From: Distichodus sexfasciatus
Taxonomy: Eukaryota > Chordata > Actinopteri > Characiformes > Distichodontidae
Length of the DNA: 64,000 bases
NCBI GenBank assembly: GCA_032718565.1
Contig: JAVGVS010000099.1
Span: forward strand, 866,972-930,971
Reading direction: 5' to 3'
How positions within the stretch are numbered: the first letter of the stretch is position 1; each line of letters begins with the position of its first letter. Below are positions 55,640-64,000 of this stretch, one piece after another. The notes under the pieces are model-generated. The model worked only from the letters and a program-made list of their open reading frames with translations. It had not been told where the DNA came from and ran no database searches. Both the position numbers and the translations under genes were made by a program.

Positions 55640-56130
55640 CCTAGAGTTTTGGGTCATTGTGTTTCGCCAATCATTAACCCCACCACAACAAAAATCGTCC
55701 CTCATCACCCCCACACCCACCCACAAACCCCTGCCTTTTCCCGGAGGACTGCATGTGACCGGGGAGGAGCAGCTTCATCAAGGTTCACCGCCACCATCAC
55801 TTAGCAGACCCCTCTCCTGATTTATAGGGACGCATCCCGCTCGGGAAGCGGGCGGCACGGACGAGCGGCCAGGGGCAATGGCATGAAAAATGAGATGGCT
55901 AAAAAGGGGCCGGAGATCAATACAGCGGAGTGCTGTCCATTTGGGTAATGGCGGCTCGAGTCATAACTGTCGTCGTGGAGCTAAGTGGACAGGGTCAAAG
56001 TCAGCTTCATTATCTAATCCATTCAAGGCTTTATTCTAGTGTTAAGTGAATTACGAGGCCGGAGGAAAAGGAAAAGTACCTCTAGTTTGGACGTTTGATG
56101 AACGGCGGGGAGGGAGGTGGATCTGGTCCG
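55640..56130. promoter_or_regulatory. Candidate conserved non-coding block
   Basis: The right part is the most distinctive: aaatgagatggctaaaaagg, gggtaatggcggctcgagtc, cttcattatctaatccattc + aaggc, gttaagtgaattacgaggcc. GATA-like TTATCTAATCC and CpGs occur. The left part is C-rich and less convincing. Confidence 0.35.
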
Positions 56131-56294
56131 GGACCGAACAAGACACTCAAACCAAATCATTTCCTGCTGTTACAAGGGTGCCATTGTTATGGTGTAATTT
56201 TTAAGGCAATACATGAAAGCACCTTTGTAACTATAGATGACCTGATATTGATTTTTTGATCTGATCTGAACCTGCCAGTTCTAATACCTATAAA

Positions 56295-56470
56295 TTTAGA
56301 TTTACATATATAGCATTTAAGAGATGCGACTTCCATTTCCTAATTTACACTTATCAACTTAGCATTAAGCGTATTGCTCAGAGACCTAGTTGTGGTAGAG
56401 CTGGATGAAGGATTTGAACCCACAACCTCTTTGTCCAGAGGCGAAATATTCAACCACTAAATTAACCTCT
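56295..56470 (-). repeat. tRNA-headed SINE family B, diverged
   Basis: In the + direction: tttacatatatagcatttaa + gagatgcgacttcc (tail and start of body), cttagcattaagcgtattgc + tcagagacc, then ggatttgaacccacaacctc and caaccactaaattaacctc. On the - strand this reads as a tRNA-like head with a B-box ggttcaaatcc equivalent (gggttcaaatcc). Comparable to 58583-58773. Confidence 0.7.
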
Positions 56471-56589
56471 TTGACATGATATTTTTCCATCTACTGACCA
56501 AAAAATGAGATATTAGATTCCTTCATTTATTCCTTCAAGCATTGGATCCTAAGTTATAACTATCTTAAAGTACAATAAAAGGTCAAAAT

Positions 56590-56880
56590 ACCATCCATCC
56601 TACTATACATTTTAGTAGCTTTTAGCCCAGAATTCAGTCAGTTTTGCAACCTCTTGGTGTAGTTACTTCATGTAGGGACCAATGGTGGCAGAGGTAGGAT
56701 AAAGCTTGGTTTGAACCTAATACCTCCTATTTGGTAGACAGTCTTACAACAAGCCTCCAACCCAGTTTAGGTGTTCCAAAGATGTTAATGCTTGAGGTGG
56801 GACAGAGTTGGATTTGAACCTATAATCTTCCGGTCAATCTGGAAGTATCCTTCTGTTTCAAGCATTGAAGCTGTCCCAAA
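56590..56880 (-). repeat. Two partial SINE family B copies in tandem
   Basis: First: gggaccaatggtggcagagg then ggtttgaacctaatacctcc. Second: gttaatgcttgaggtgggac then ggatttgaacctataatctt. Both carry the B-box half of the head, in the same orientation, about 115 bp apart. Confidence 0.5.
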
Positions 56881-57199
56881 CCCAAGCAACTGAACTTTAA
56901 AGAAAAACCCTTTACCCAGCTGTCGCTACCTTTCTATTCCAACATACTTACCCAGAAAGCGGTACGTTGCATAAAAAGGTCATCTGATCGTTGCTTCATC
57001 TGATCTTCACCGAAGCTTTGAGCTTGCAGCATTTGTGTTTTTTGTGGGGGCAGGTGAGCCCGTTTGAGTCTCGTATTTTCCCTCATCCTTCTGTCAGAAA
57101 ACCAGTTTACCCAATGATTTGGCAAACATCCTCCACAACTCATACCATACTCATTTGACAATAATCTGAATATTAACTGAAAACCAGAAACGACAACGT

Positions 57200-57690
57200 G
57201 ACGTCCCCATGGCTTCAGATTAAACCTATGCTTGAGGACTTCTACTGCGGTTCTTCTCCTGGTTGCGACAAAGGCACAAAGCTGGCGTATGTCAGCGGGT
57301 ATTGATCTCGCTTAGCATAGCGGCTCATGTGCACAAGGGAGCTCCTTTGCATCTGCTTTTGCGTTGGCACTAGTTCTTTTCTGTGATGGAGTTAAAGGCA
57401 ACTGGCAGTATGTCAGACTTGCTTTTGTACGTCACCTTACTTTCTGATAACGCTTTGCGCTCATGCTCTTCTGATTCGACCTGTCAGCCGTCTTGTCATT
57501 GTCCCCGCATCCTCTCTATCCTCCTTTCTCCTTTAAGCTCCTTAACCACTGTCGCCCTGAAGAGTGTTCATTCCTTCTTGCCCTGGATTTTAACACGTAG
57601 AAGAGTTTCCCCAAAAAGCTGTTTAGTTGTCAGTCTTATTCCGAAGACAGCTTTCACCAAACCACAGTTCTGAGTATGAGATCTGGTGAC
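57200..57690. other. No gene seen; mixed spacer, possible weak regulatory DNA
   Basis: GC-balanced. A 96-codon + frame (57383-57673) has no recognised domain and is Ser/Leu-rich. gatctcgcttagcatagcgg is the most CpG-rich spot. Confidence 0.3.
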
Positions 57691-58377
57691 CGGCATGTCC
57701 TTTTAGTTAGAAAATGCCCCGTTGGTCCATTTTTAGACTTGATGTGACTATGGAAGTTTCAGATTTCAGAAAAGTTATTCATTGTAAGGTTTAACTTTTT
57801 TGTCATTAAACTGAGGCAGTTACAGTGTTTATAAGGGGTTAACTTGCTCAATCAAGACATGAAACACTTGAAATTAAGCGCTGGTGTTTGCAGTTTTTTG
57901 ACCAGACTCGCTCTGATGTAGACACATTCTTGGGTATTTTTTAAGTATCTTCTTGCTAAACAAAGAAACAGAAACTTTAACATAGAAACTTAAACCATTT
58001 TTCATGTTGCTGGATGGCAAGTTTTTTGTTAAGTTAATGTGAACCATCTGCTAGAAGCTGGAATACGGGATACGATAAGGCAAAGGAAGCAGCCTTGAGT
58101 CTAGAGTTATTGAGGTTCTCTCTGTCTATTGTCACATCCCGTTGTGTAACTGGACTTTAGCTTAGACTAGCACACCAGATAACAAGTTATTTTAAACCTA
58201 AGACTACCCCTAACTAACCAGTATCTTCAGGCCAAGAATTGGTTTGTAGTGCCAGTCTTTGGTTGATTCCAGGTCCAGCAGTTTGAGCATCTGCTAAAGG
58301 CTGTGAATGTAAATTTAGCAGAAACCCTTATCCATTGTGACTTTCATTTCATTTACATTGGCATTTACTGTATTTAA

Positions 58378-58581
58378 AGTAAGTCATTTGTCATTCTGAA
58401 CACAGCAAAGCACACCGTGCTCCATAATGAAACGTGACCTCTGCATTTGACCCATCCGTAAAGGAGCAGTGGGCAACTGACATGGGCCACATCCGGGAAG
58501 CAGTGCTTGGGGACAGTACCTAGCTCGAGAGCGATTCCCTCCGACACAGGGAGAATGCCCTAACCATTACGCTACACACCG
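58378..58581 (-). repeat. tRNA-headed SINE family A, diverged
   Basis: gtcatttgtcattctgaaca, tgaaacgtgacctctgcatt + tgacccatccgtaaagg, agcagtgcttggggacagta + cc, then agaatgccctaaccattacg (A-box side of the head, reversed). It abuts the family B copy starting at 58583 in the same orientation. Confidence 0.8.
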
Positions 58582-58582
58582 C

Positions 58583-58773
58583 ATCATTTAGCAGACGCTC
58601 TTATTCAGAGCAACTTCCATTTTCCTAATTTCAAGGTCAGTTTCAATGAGAGTATCTTGGCATTAAGGGTCTTGTTCAGGGACCCAATGATGGTAGTGCT
58701 GGAGGTAGGATTCAAACCCACGCTTTCTTGGTTCAGAGGCGAGGATCCTAGCGACTAGACTACCACCACCCAT
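58583..58773 (-). repeat. tRNA-headed SINE family B, best copy
   Basis: In + direction: catttagcagacgctcttat + tcagagcaacttcc, cttggcattaagggtcttgt + tcagggaccc, gtaggattcaaacccacgc, and gcgactagactaccaccacc. The - strand therefore reads a head with tagtctagtcgctagg (A box) and gcgtgggtttgaatcc (B box), then a body shared with widespread fish SINEs. Confidence 0.85.
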
Positions 58774-58885
58774 AGGGACAGTTTCCCTGGAGCAACTTGG
58801 TGTTAAGGGCCTTGAGCAGGGGGCTGAAGGGTTTAAACCTATAATCTCTTGGACTGTAGACCACTCAAACCAACAATGACCCAAA
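58774..58885 (-). repeat. SINE family B, second partial copy
   Basis: cagtttccctggagcaactt + ggtgttaagggcc, gagcagggggctgaag, then gtttaaacctataatctctt. Directly adjoins the better copy at 58583-58773, so the two are in tandem. Confidence 0.65.
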
Positions 58886-58989
58886 ACCTGTTGCTGGACC
58901 AAAATGATGGATGTCTTGATTGGTCTGCCCCTGGCATACCTCAGCCTAAATTGCTCATATGAGCTTGTCTCTTAGCCCTGCTGAAGGTC

Positions 58990-59210
58990 ACACCGGTCAC
59001 TGTTGGACTATTTCCACATTGCTGCTGGTTTGAGGCTCATCAGGGGTCTGAAACACGCTTTACCTAAGCCAGTTTGCCTAGTCGGCAAATGTGGAAGGCT
59101 CCAAAATGACAGGTTAACTCATTGGCTAATTATCACACACAGTGCTAACAAATCTAATGAGTCGGCTGAGCTTCACAGGCATTCTGGGTAAACCTGGAGC
59201 TTGCTACAGG
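58990..59210. promoter_or_regulatory. Candidate conserved non-coding element (weak)
   Basis: It contains cattggctaattatcacac and acaaatctaatgagtcggc. TAAT cores in complex sequence. Selected by eye. Confidence 0.3.
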
Positions 59211-59279
59211 ATAAGAGGTGCTATCAGTAGCATGTGTGCCCAGCATGTAAAGGTTAGTGAGAGAGTGTGTGTGAGGGAG

Positions 59280-59597
59280 AACGTCAGCAGTGCCTTAAGG
59301 GCTGATTGATAGCAGCATATGCACAGCAACGCTCTATTGAAAGCGCCACGGCCTTCCACGTAATGATTTTTTTTCTGCTTCATGCCTCTTCCTCCCTCCC
59401 TCTGTGGCCTGTTATCAGAGAGCAGATCTTCATGGCCGTGTTCTTTGTGCGTGTCCCTCACAGGGCCGCATTGTGTTACAGGAACAGGTGTCCTTTCTGC
59501 GTGCACTTGTACGCCGCTTTCGCTCTACAAACTCCCCCTCTCCCTTCACCCACCCACTCCCTCTCCCCTTACAGTGCAACCCAAGCCACTGTCTTTG

Positions 59598-59598
<1 letters not shown>
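59280..59598. other. No gene seen; mixed then C/T-rich DNA
   Basis: Overlapping frames of 100-147 codons arise on both strands at 59204-59846. All run through CT-rich or low-complexity sequence and have no domain. The part 59290-59380 is complex. Confidence 0.4.

Positions 59599-59634
<36 letters not shown>
59599..59634. repeat. (CT)n microsatellite
   Basis: About 17 CT units within a pyrimidine-rich stretch to about 59660. Confidence 0.95.
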
Positions 59635-59638
<4 letters not shown>

Positions 59639-59879
59639 CTCTCTTTTTCTGCTTCTCTGTCATCCACTTCCCCCTGACAAGCCCCGGTCTTTCATGGCTG
59701 GCGACACCCATCAAAGATTGATGCTGCTGCCTTCCGGCTACGCGCTGTCTCCCGGCAGGGCCACAGAACGCCCAAGATGGCGGACAAGATCGCATGTTTG
59801 CGGACGAACGTTGAACAGTGTGTAGCAAAACGAAGTACATTCTCATCTATCCTGCATAAGCTTAAAATGATATTCCACA

Positions 59880-60830
59880 TGTCCAAAGGTTTAAGGTACT
59901 AGTGACAAAAATATGCATCACACTTTTTTTTTTTTTACATTGATCCATTATGGTACCTACAATTAAATAAAGCTCATAGTTTTGGCTACAATTATGGTAA
60001 TGGACCAAACTTTTTTTTATATAAGAAACATCTATTACATATTTGTAATATAATTATGAAAGTGGACATTTGTAATATTATTAATATATTTAAAATAAAA
60101 TATATGGTACTGGGCTCATGTTTTAGGTAAAGAAAGGTTCTTTTAAAGTATTACAAAAGCATGAAATAATATTCCTCATAGAAAGGCTTTGTAATTCCTC
60201 ATATAAACAAGACTAAACGTAGTTTCCACTGGTCAATTATGACACCTAGAATTAAATATTAATTATTTTGCTTTATTTTACATTAAATATAATGTAAATA
60301 TAAATTTCAACCATAATTATGCATTTAAATATGATATTAAATATTGTGTACAAATGCCATAATTTCTGGAATGAATATTCTAGTAATAATTGTAATAATT
60401 GCTATGTATAGTAAATGTTATATACAATACTGTGCTATGGATCAGATAAAACATTTTTTTTACTATGCGCTTCATAGGTTGTTAGTTGATAAATAAAAAT
60501 TGCTCTTATTACTTTAAAGCATCTTCAACTAAAACAACAGCTATAATATGTAAAATATGTTTGCAATATTAAAATCTAAATATATAGTATTGTGCAAAGG
60601 CAATTTACAAATTAACAATTTAACAATTAACAAATGTCAAACTCAAACAGTTAGTTATTCCTGTTTATGCACTTTCACTCAATCCATGTTTTTTGATGAA
60701 CAAAACATATCTGTTTTATTACTTTTAAAAGCATCTTTTACTTTTACTTTTCTTTTACTGCCAAGTTTTGCAGATACGTTCTAAGACTGCTGTTGCTGAG
60801 ATCTTGTAGAGCTGAAGAAGACTAGGCTGT
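59880..60830. other. No gene seen; AT-rich spacer
   Basis: AT-rich, with tatggtacc-like words repeated (59950, 60104) and many taatat runs. No assignable family. Confidence 0.5.
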
Positions 60831-60859
60831 CTCCAAAAAGTACACTTACACCACCCAGA

Positions 60860-61210
60860 ATAGCATTTACAAAAAGCAGCGGTGGCGTTCCGGGGGATAA
60901 ATATTTTTAACACCCACTGGCTAGCGCTGGCCTCCCAGCAGCGAGTGATGGATGGTGGCCCGGAGGACGGGTTTAGCCACGTTTGTCAAACAAATGCTGT
61001 TTATCACAGGGACGTATTGGGCCCGTCTCTGCCTGCTTCTTGGTGTACATGTCGTTTGGGGTGGGGGTTGGGGGTGCCAAACACCAAGTGGATTCGGCAG
61101 ATGGGGAGGGTGGGCGATAATTGCGTGCCCAAGTGTGGCTGCTGGCTTTTATTACTGGCCTGTAGAGGTCTCTCTGGCAATGTGCATGTGCTGATGAGCC
61201 TGTGAATGGA
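60860..61210. promoter_or_regulatory. Candidate conserved non-coding block
   Basis: GC-balanced, complex sequence starting abruptly after AT-rich DNA: gggggataaatatttttaac, ctggctagcgctggcctccc, gggtttagccacgtttgtc, gcgataattgcgtgccc. Frames of 80-119 codons on both strands overlap with no domain, consistent with low stop density. Could alternatively be a non-coding exon. Confidence 0.4.
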
Positions 61211-61219
61211 TGTCTTCCC

Positions 61220-61560
61220 GGGAGCGGTGGACGGCAAGTGGGAAGGTGGGGGTGTATTGGAGAAAGAGCTAGGAGTTCGCTTTACGCGCCTTTGTGCGCC
61301 TTTCCGAAACCTGCAGGGGAGGCCAGTACAGATTGGCTGCAATGCAGTGCCTGGAAGCAACATTCTTGAGTCATTAAAAAGCCGTTAGGAGTCATGGAAA
61401 GGAAAAAAATTTCGGCTCGATATCTGGGTTTGCCAACAAATGGCTGCCACGATCTGTGCAAATTCGCTCTCCTTCTTCCAGACAACAGGACGCTGCAGCT
61501 CTGATCTTCCAGAAAGCTTCTCTAGTTGGTCATGGTGCTTTACAGAGCAGTTATGTTTAT
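61220..61560. other. No gene seen; mixed spacer, possible regulatory
   Basis: Continues the GC-balanced block: cgctttacgcgcctttgtgc + gcctttccg contains a short internal repetition. No domain in the frames. Confidence 0.3.
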
Positions 61561-61575
61561 TGTTATTGTTTATAA

Positions 61576-61815
61576 GTGAGTGAGTGATTATTTGTCATTG
61601 TGAACACACCGCAGCACAGCACACAGTGCACCACAACGAAATGTGACCTCTGCATTTGACCCATTCGTGAAGGAGCAGTAGGCAGCTAACAAGGGCAGCG
61701 CCCGGGGAGCAGTGCTTGGGGACGGTACCTTGTTCATGAGTACCTCATTGGTAACTTTACCGGCCCTGGATTTGAACCTGCCACCTTCTGATTACAGGGC
61801 GAACACCCAACTGCC
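61576..61815 (-). repeat. tRNA-headed SINE family A, well preserved, small head deletion
   Basis: gagtgagtgattatttgtca + ttgtgaacacacc, cacagtgcaccacaacgaaa + tgtgacctctgcatttgaccc, agcgcccggggagcagtgct + tggggacggtacc, ccggccctggatttgaacct (B box reversed). At the head, gggcgaacacccaactgccc lacks the A-box stretch ctaaccgttacgccac seen in 27605-27853. That deletion probably removes the internal pol III promoter's A box. Confidence 0.9.
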
Positions 61816-62164
61816 CATTGTATGCTCTACATACTCCTTACAAGTTGGTAGATGATGAGAACATGCACATGGCATAAATAAGAACTCAAGCTTCTGTCAC
61901 TGCTCAGTTTTCAAATTTCCAGTGATTACCATTTGGTTGCATCCCATTTTTGGCCCTGATATCCAGCGAGGTCATGACAACACTGTTAAGAGGCTTCCTT
62001 AACTTGTTTTTGCTTACTTACACAATACAGAGCTACATAACTATGCTAACATGCTGGTAGGGCAGAAGAGAATTCACCAAGTAGAGATAGGGGATGATTA
62101 GGAGATCAGGTTTGAATCATGGTGGGTCATTTTAGCAATATTCCATCCGAACATTTTTAGAAAG

Positions 62165-62425
62165 ATGCTTAGGTTTCTTTTATGAGCTGGGAGTCAAGGC
62201 CTCATTTTTACATCTCATCCAAAGGGTGGAACCATTTTTACTGCACTGGGGCACTGGGATGCACTCACACCACAGCAAGGAACCCATCTGTTGGACCCCG
62301 AACATCTCTAAAAGCAGCTTTCCTAATAGGTCTCCTATTAGGAAAGCAGGACCAAACCTGGTTAGTTTCATAGGGAATCCCAAGACTGATCTTCCATTGG
62401 TATGGCTGGTGGTAGAATACCTGAA
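62165..62425 (-). repeat. 5S-rRNA-derived SINE
   Basis: In + direction: atgagctgggagtcaaggcc, gcagctttcctaataggtct + cctattagg, gcaggaccaaacctggttag. The - strand thus reads ctaaccaggtttggtcctgc and ctaataggagacc, aligning with the 3' half of 5S rRNA (normally ggcctggttagtacttgg and atgggagacc). The body corresponds to a common fish repeat I remember, with ggtctcccatccaggtac in place of this copy's palindrome. Confidence 0.7.
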
Positions 62426-62854
62426 CTCCTGTGGATACTGAGCAGTACATTTTCCTTGAGGGTGGTCAGATAATAGTTGTGGAAAGAAAAACTTTCCACA
62501 AGAATCAAGGCTGTGTTTTTCCTTTCCCATCTCCTAGCTTTTTCTGCATATTTGTGAATCCAGACTGTCGGTTATCTGCCTTTGGATTACACCCAGAAAC
62601 GGTGCTGCAAACACAGCTTTCTTTACTATAAGTTTGCCTCTCAACCGGCCAGATGAAAAGCAGAGTCTAGCATCTGAATGGTGACAGCGTTTGAGGTCTT
62701 GTCTTTCTGCGTTCCGCCTTTTCTATCAGCACCGAGACTAGATCCGGACTCACTTTTCTCCAAACACTGAAGTGTTTTTTTTGTCCTTTATCCTGATAAT
62801 AAGGCTATTTTCCTTTTGGAGAGAACAGAAAAAAGAGGGGGAGGGAGTGTCTTA

Positions 62855-63265
62855 TCTCTGGCCTGTCGCTGTTAAATGGAACTTTAGCGCTATATCCCCA
62901 TTTACATGGATTTAATGACAAGCTGCCCAGCTAGCACTCAAGCAAAGAGGCGAAACCCATCAGCGCGAAGCGGCTCGGAGAAAACACGGTCTGAGTGATA
63001 TGTTATTTATCGATGCATGCAGTGCGTCTTCCTTTGGCACCACTAATGGGTCAGACGGAGAGGCCGATACGTAAATAACGGCTAGTTTGGAAGGACGGCA
63101 TGTCTCATAGCAACCGGCCAGCCCCCCTTTTTGTGTTGATGTCCGCTCGCCTCTCCCATTTATTTATTTTATTTCTTCCGAAAGATCGTTGGGAAGGAAG
63201 CCCAATCGGTCTGTTCGCTTTTGAGACAGTCAAGCCTGCGAAAGACATTTAATACACTCCAGAAG
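62855..63265. promoter_or_regulatory. Candidate conserved non-coding block
   Basis: Long complex stretch: ctgtcgctgttaaatggaac, cccatttacatggatttaat + gacaagc, tcagcgcgaagcggctcgg, gatatgttatttatcgatgc, ggcaccactaatgggtcag, gccgatacgtaaataacgg, catagcaaccggccagcc. No repeats; stops occur in all frames. One of the best enhancer candidates on composition. Confidence 0.45.
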
Positions 63266-63339
63266 GCTCATCCCTCACATTTTGTCTGAGCTTGGGAGCA
63301 ATAGCAAGGGACTCCATGGTTTAGGTGACTGTGATTCAT

Positions 63340-63670
63340 CTTTGTAAAGTTTGTATCAGATGCTCTAATCCAGACTGACTTACATTACAGTCAAGCAACT
63401 TGGCATTAAGGATCTAGCTTAGGGGCCTCATTGTTTTTTGGGGGTTTGCTATGGCTCAAACCTCAAATGTTATGGTCACCAACACAGGGTTCAGTCAGAG
63501 CACTACAACATTGTTAGCATTTAGCAGATGTGTTTGTCCACAGTGTTTTCATCTCATAATTACTGGCCAAGACTGCTAAAAGCTAATTTGGGAAAAGGAC
63601 CTTGCTTGGAGACCCAGTGGGTAGTTCCAGATAGAGCTGGATGTGAGCCTATTACCTCTCTGTGTGTACG
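63340..63670 (-). repeat. Two diverged SINE family B copies
   Basis: Copy one: gtatcagatgctctaatcca + gactgacttac, caacttggcattaaggatct. Copy two: ttagcatttagcagatgtgt, aaaggaccttgcttggagac, gagctggatgtgagcctatt + acctc. Same orientation, in tandem. Confidence 0.6.
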
Positions 63671-64000
63671 CGGAACACAGTAGATCTCACGAACTCTTGA
63701 TCTTTGTGCAGACTCTAGTAGATTGTATCACCTATTGGACCATAGGCATTCCCGGTAGAAGCTATGACCTCTTTGTCTTTGGGTGAACCATAATAGATCC
63801 TACGACCTCTTGATCCACAATTGGACTTAAGTAGAACCTATGATTGCTGTCTCCACGAACTGACCTTAGTAGAACCCACAACCTCTTGTTCAATAGGCGT
63901 ACAACCTCTTAGTATGAAGGCAGACTGTAGTAGAACCTATGACCTCTTGGTCCACTGGCAGGCCAAAGTAGACTGTACAACCTTTTGTTCGGTAGACAGC
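63671..64000. repeat. Minisatellite of about 40 bp resembling the SINE B tRNA head
   Basis: Units such as gtagaacctatgacctcttg + gtccactggcaggccaaa recur with agtaga near 63681, 63717, 63757, 63800, 63832, 63869, 63928 and 63967. The core gaacctatgacctcttggtc matches the reversed B-box/head part of SINE family B immediately to the left (gagcctattacctctc). The array runs off the window edge. Confidence 0.75.

Noticed and set aside
59204..59846. Overlapping frames of 100-147 codons on both strands
   Set aside because: They cross a (CT)n/(GA)n run and have no domain.
62165..62425. Functional 5S rRNA gene
   Set aside because: Only the 3' half resembles 5S, it is mutated, and it is fused to a SINE body.
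1..64000. Intact transposase, reverse transcriptase or retroviral genes
   Set aside because: No open frame shows the catalytic motifs or length of such enzymes. All mobile elements seen are short and non-autonomous.

Overview
The window reads as nuclear DNA of a teleost fish. It holds two families of tRNA-headed SINE and one 5S-rRNA-derived SINE whose consensus I recognise from bony-fish genomes, small inverted-repeat DNA transposon remnants with ends of the type agggctgggcgatat, very abundant CA/TG, CT and ATT microsatellites, and scattered CpG-rich islands in an otherwise AT-rich background. Teleost is fairly secure. A finer placement (possibly an otophysan such as a catfish or characin) is a guess from memory of the SINE consensus.

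I find no convincing protein-coding exon. All open frames are short. The longest lie in simple repeats (the TG/CA block near 2978-3284, the CT block near 47690-48085) or lack recognisable domains. The one place that looks like the start of a gene is 5.7-8.05 kb on the + strand: two CpG-rich blocks (about 5755-5990 and 6800-7370), then a leader-like stretch holding a small upstream ORF, ending at 8049 in a good splice donor (cag|gtgggt). If that donor is real, everything to its right is one intron of at least 56 kb, or an intron plus a gene desert. I could not identify the gene.

Layout: 1-5.4 kb is repeats and AT-rich DNA. 5.7-8.05 kb is the promoter-like island and candidate 5' leader. 8.05-18.5 kb is spacer with several compact, AT-core segments that look like conserved non-coding elements (candidate enhancers). 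18.6-20.5 kb is a degenerate array with a unit near 290 bp. 21-30 kb is further candidate enhancers, a CpG-rich block at 25-26.4 kb with a 90-bp duplication, paired SINEs, and a 22/33-bp minisatellite. 30.4-38 kb is DNA-transposon remnants mixed with candidate regulatory islands. 38.5-41.6 kb is a satellite of about 200 bp split by unique sequence. 42.4-44.4 kb is a dense cluster of candidate enhancers. 44.5-46.6 kb is a 21-bp minisatellite with a 378-bp higher-order repeat. 46.8-49.8 kb is candidate enhancers plus simple repeats. 48.5-50.8 kb carries a telomere-like degenerate repeat. 51-56 kb is mixed, with a TIR element. 56.3-58.9 kb and 61.6-64 kb are SINE-rich, ending in a minisatellite apparently grown from a SINE tRNA head.

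The pattern (one promoter-like island, tens of kilobases without coding exons, and many islands of complex sequence with homeodomain-type TAAT cores between decayed repeats) is typical of the regulatory domain of a developmental gene. That reading is inference: cross-species alignment was not available, and every candidate regulatory element was picked by eye.
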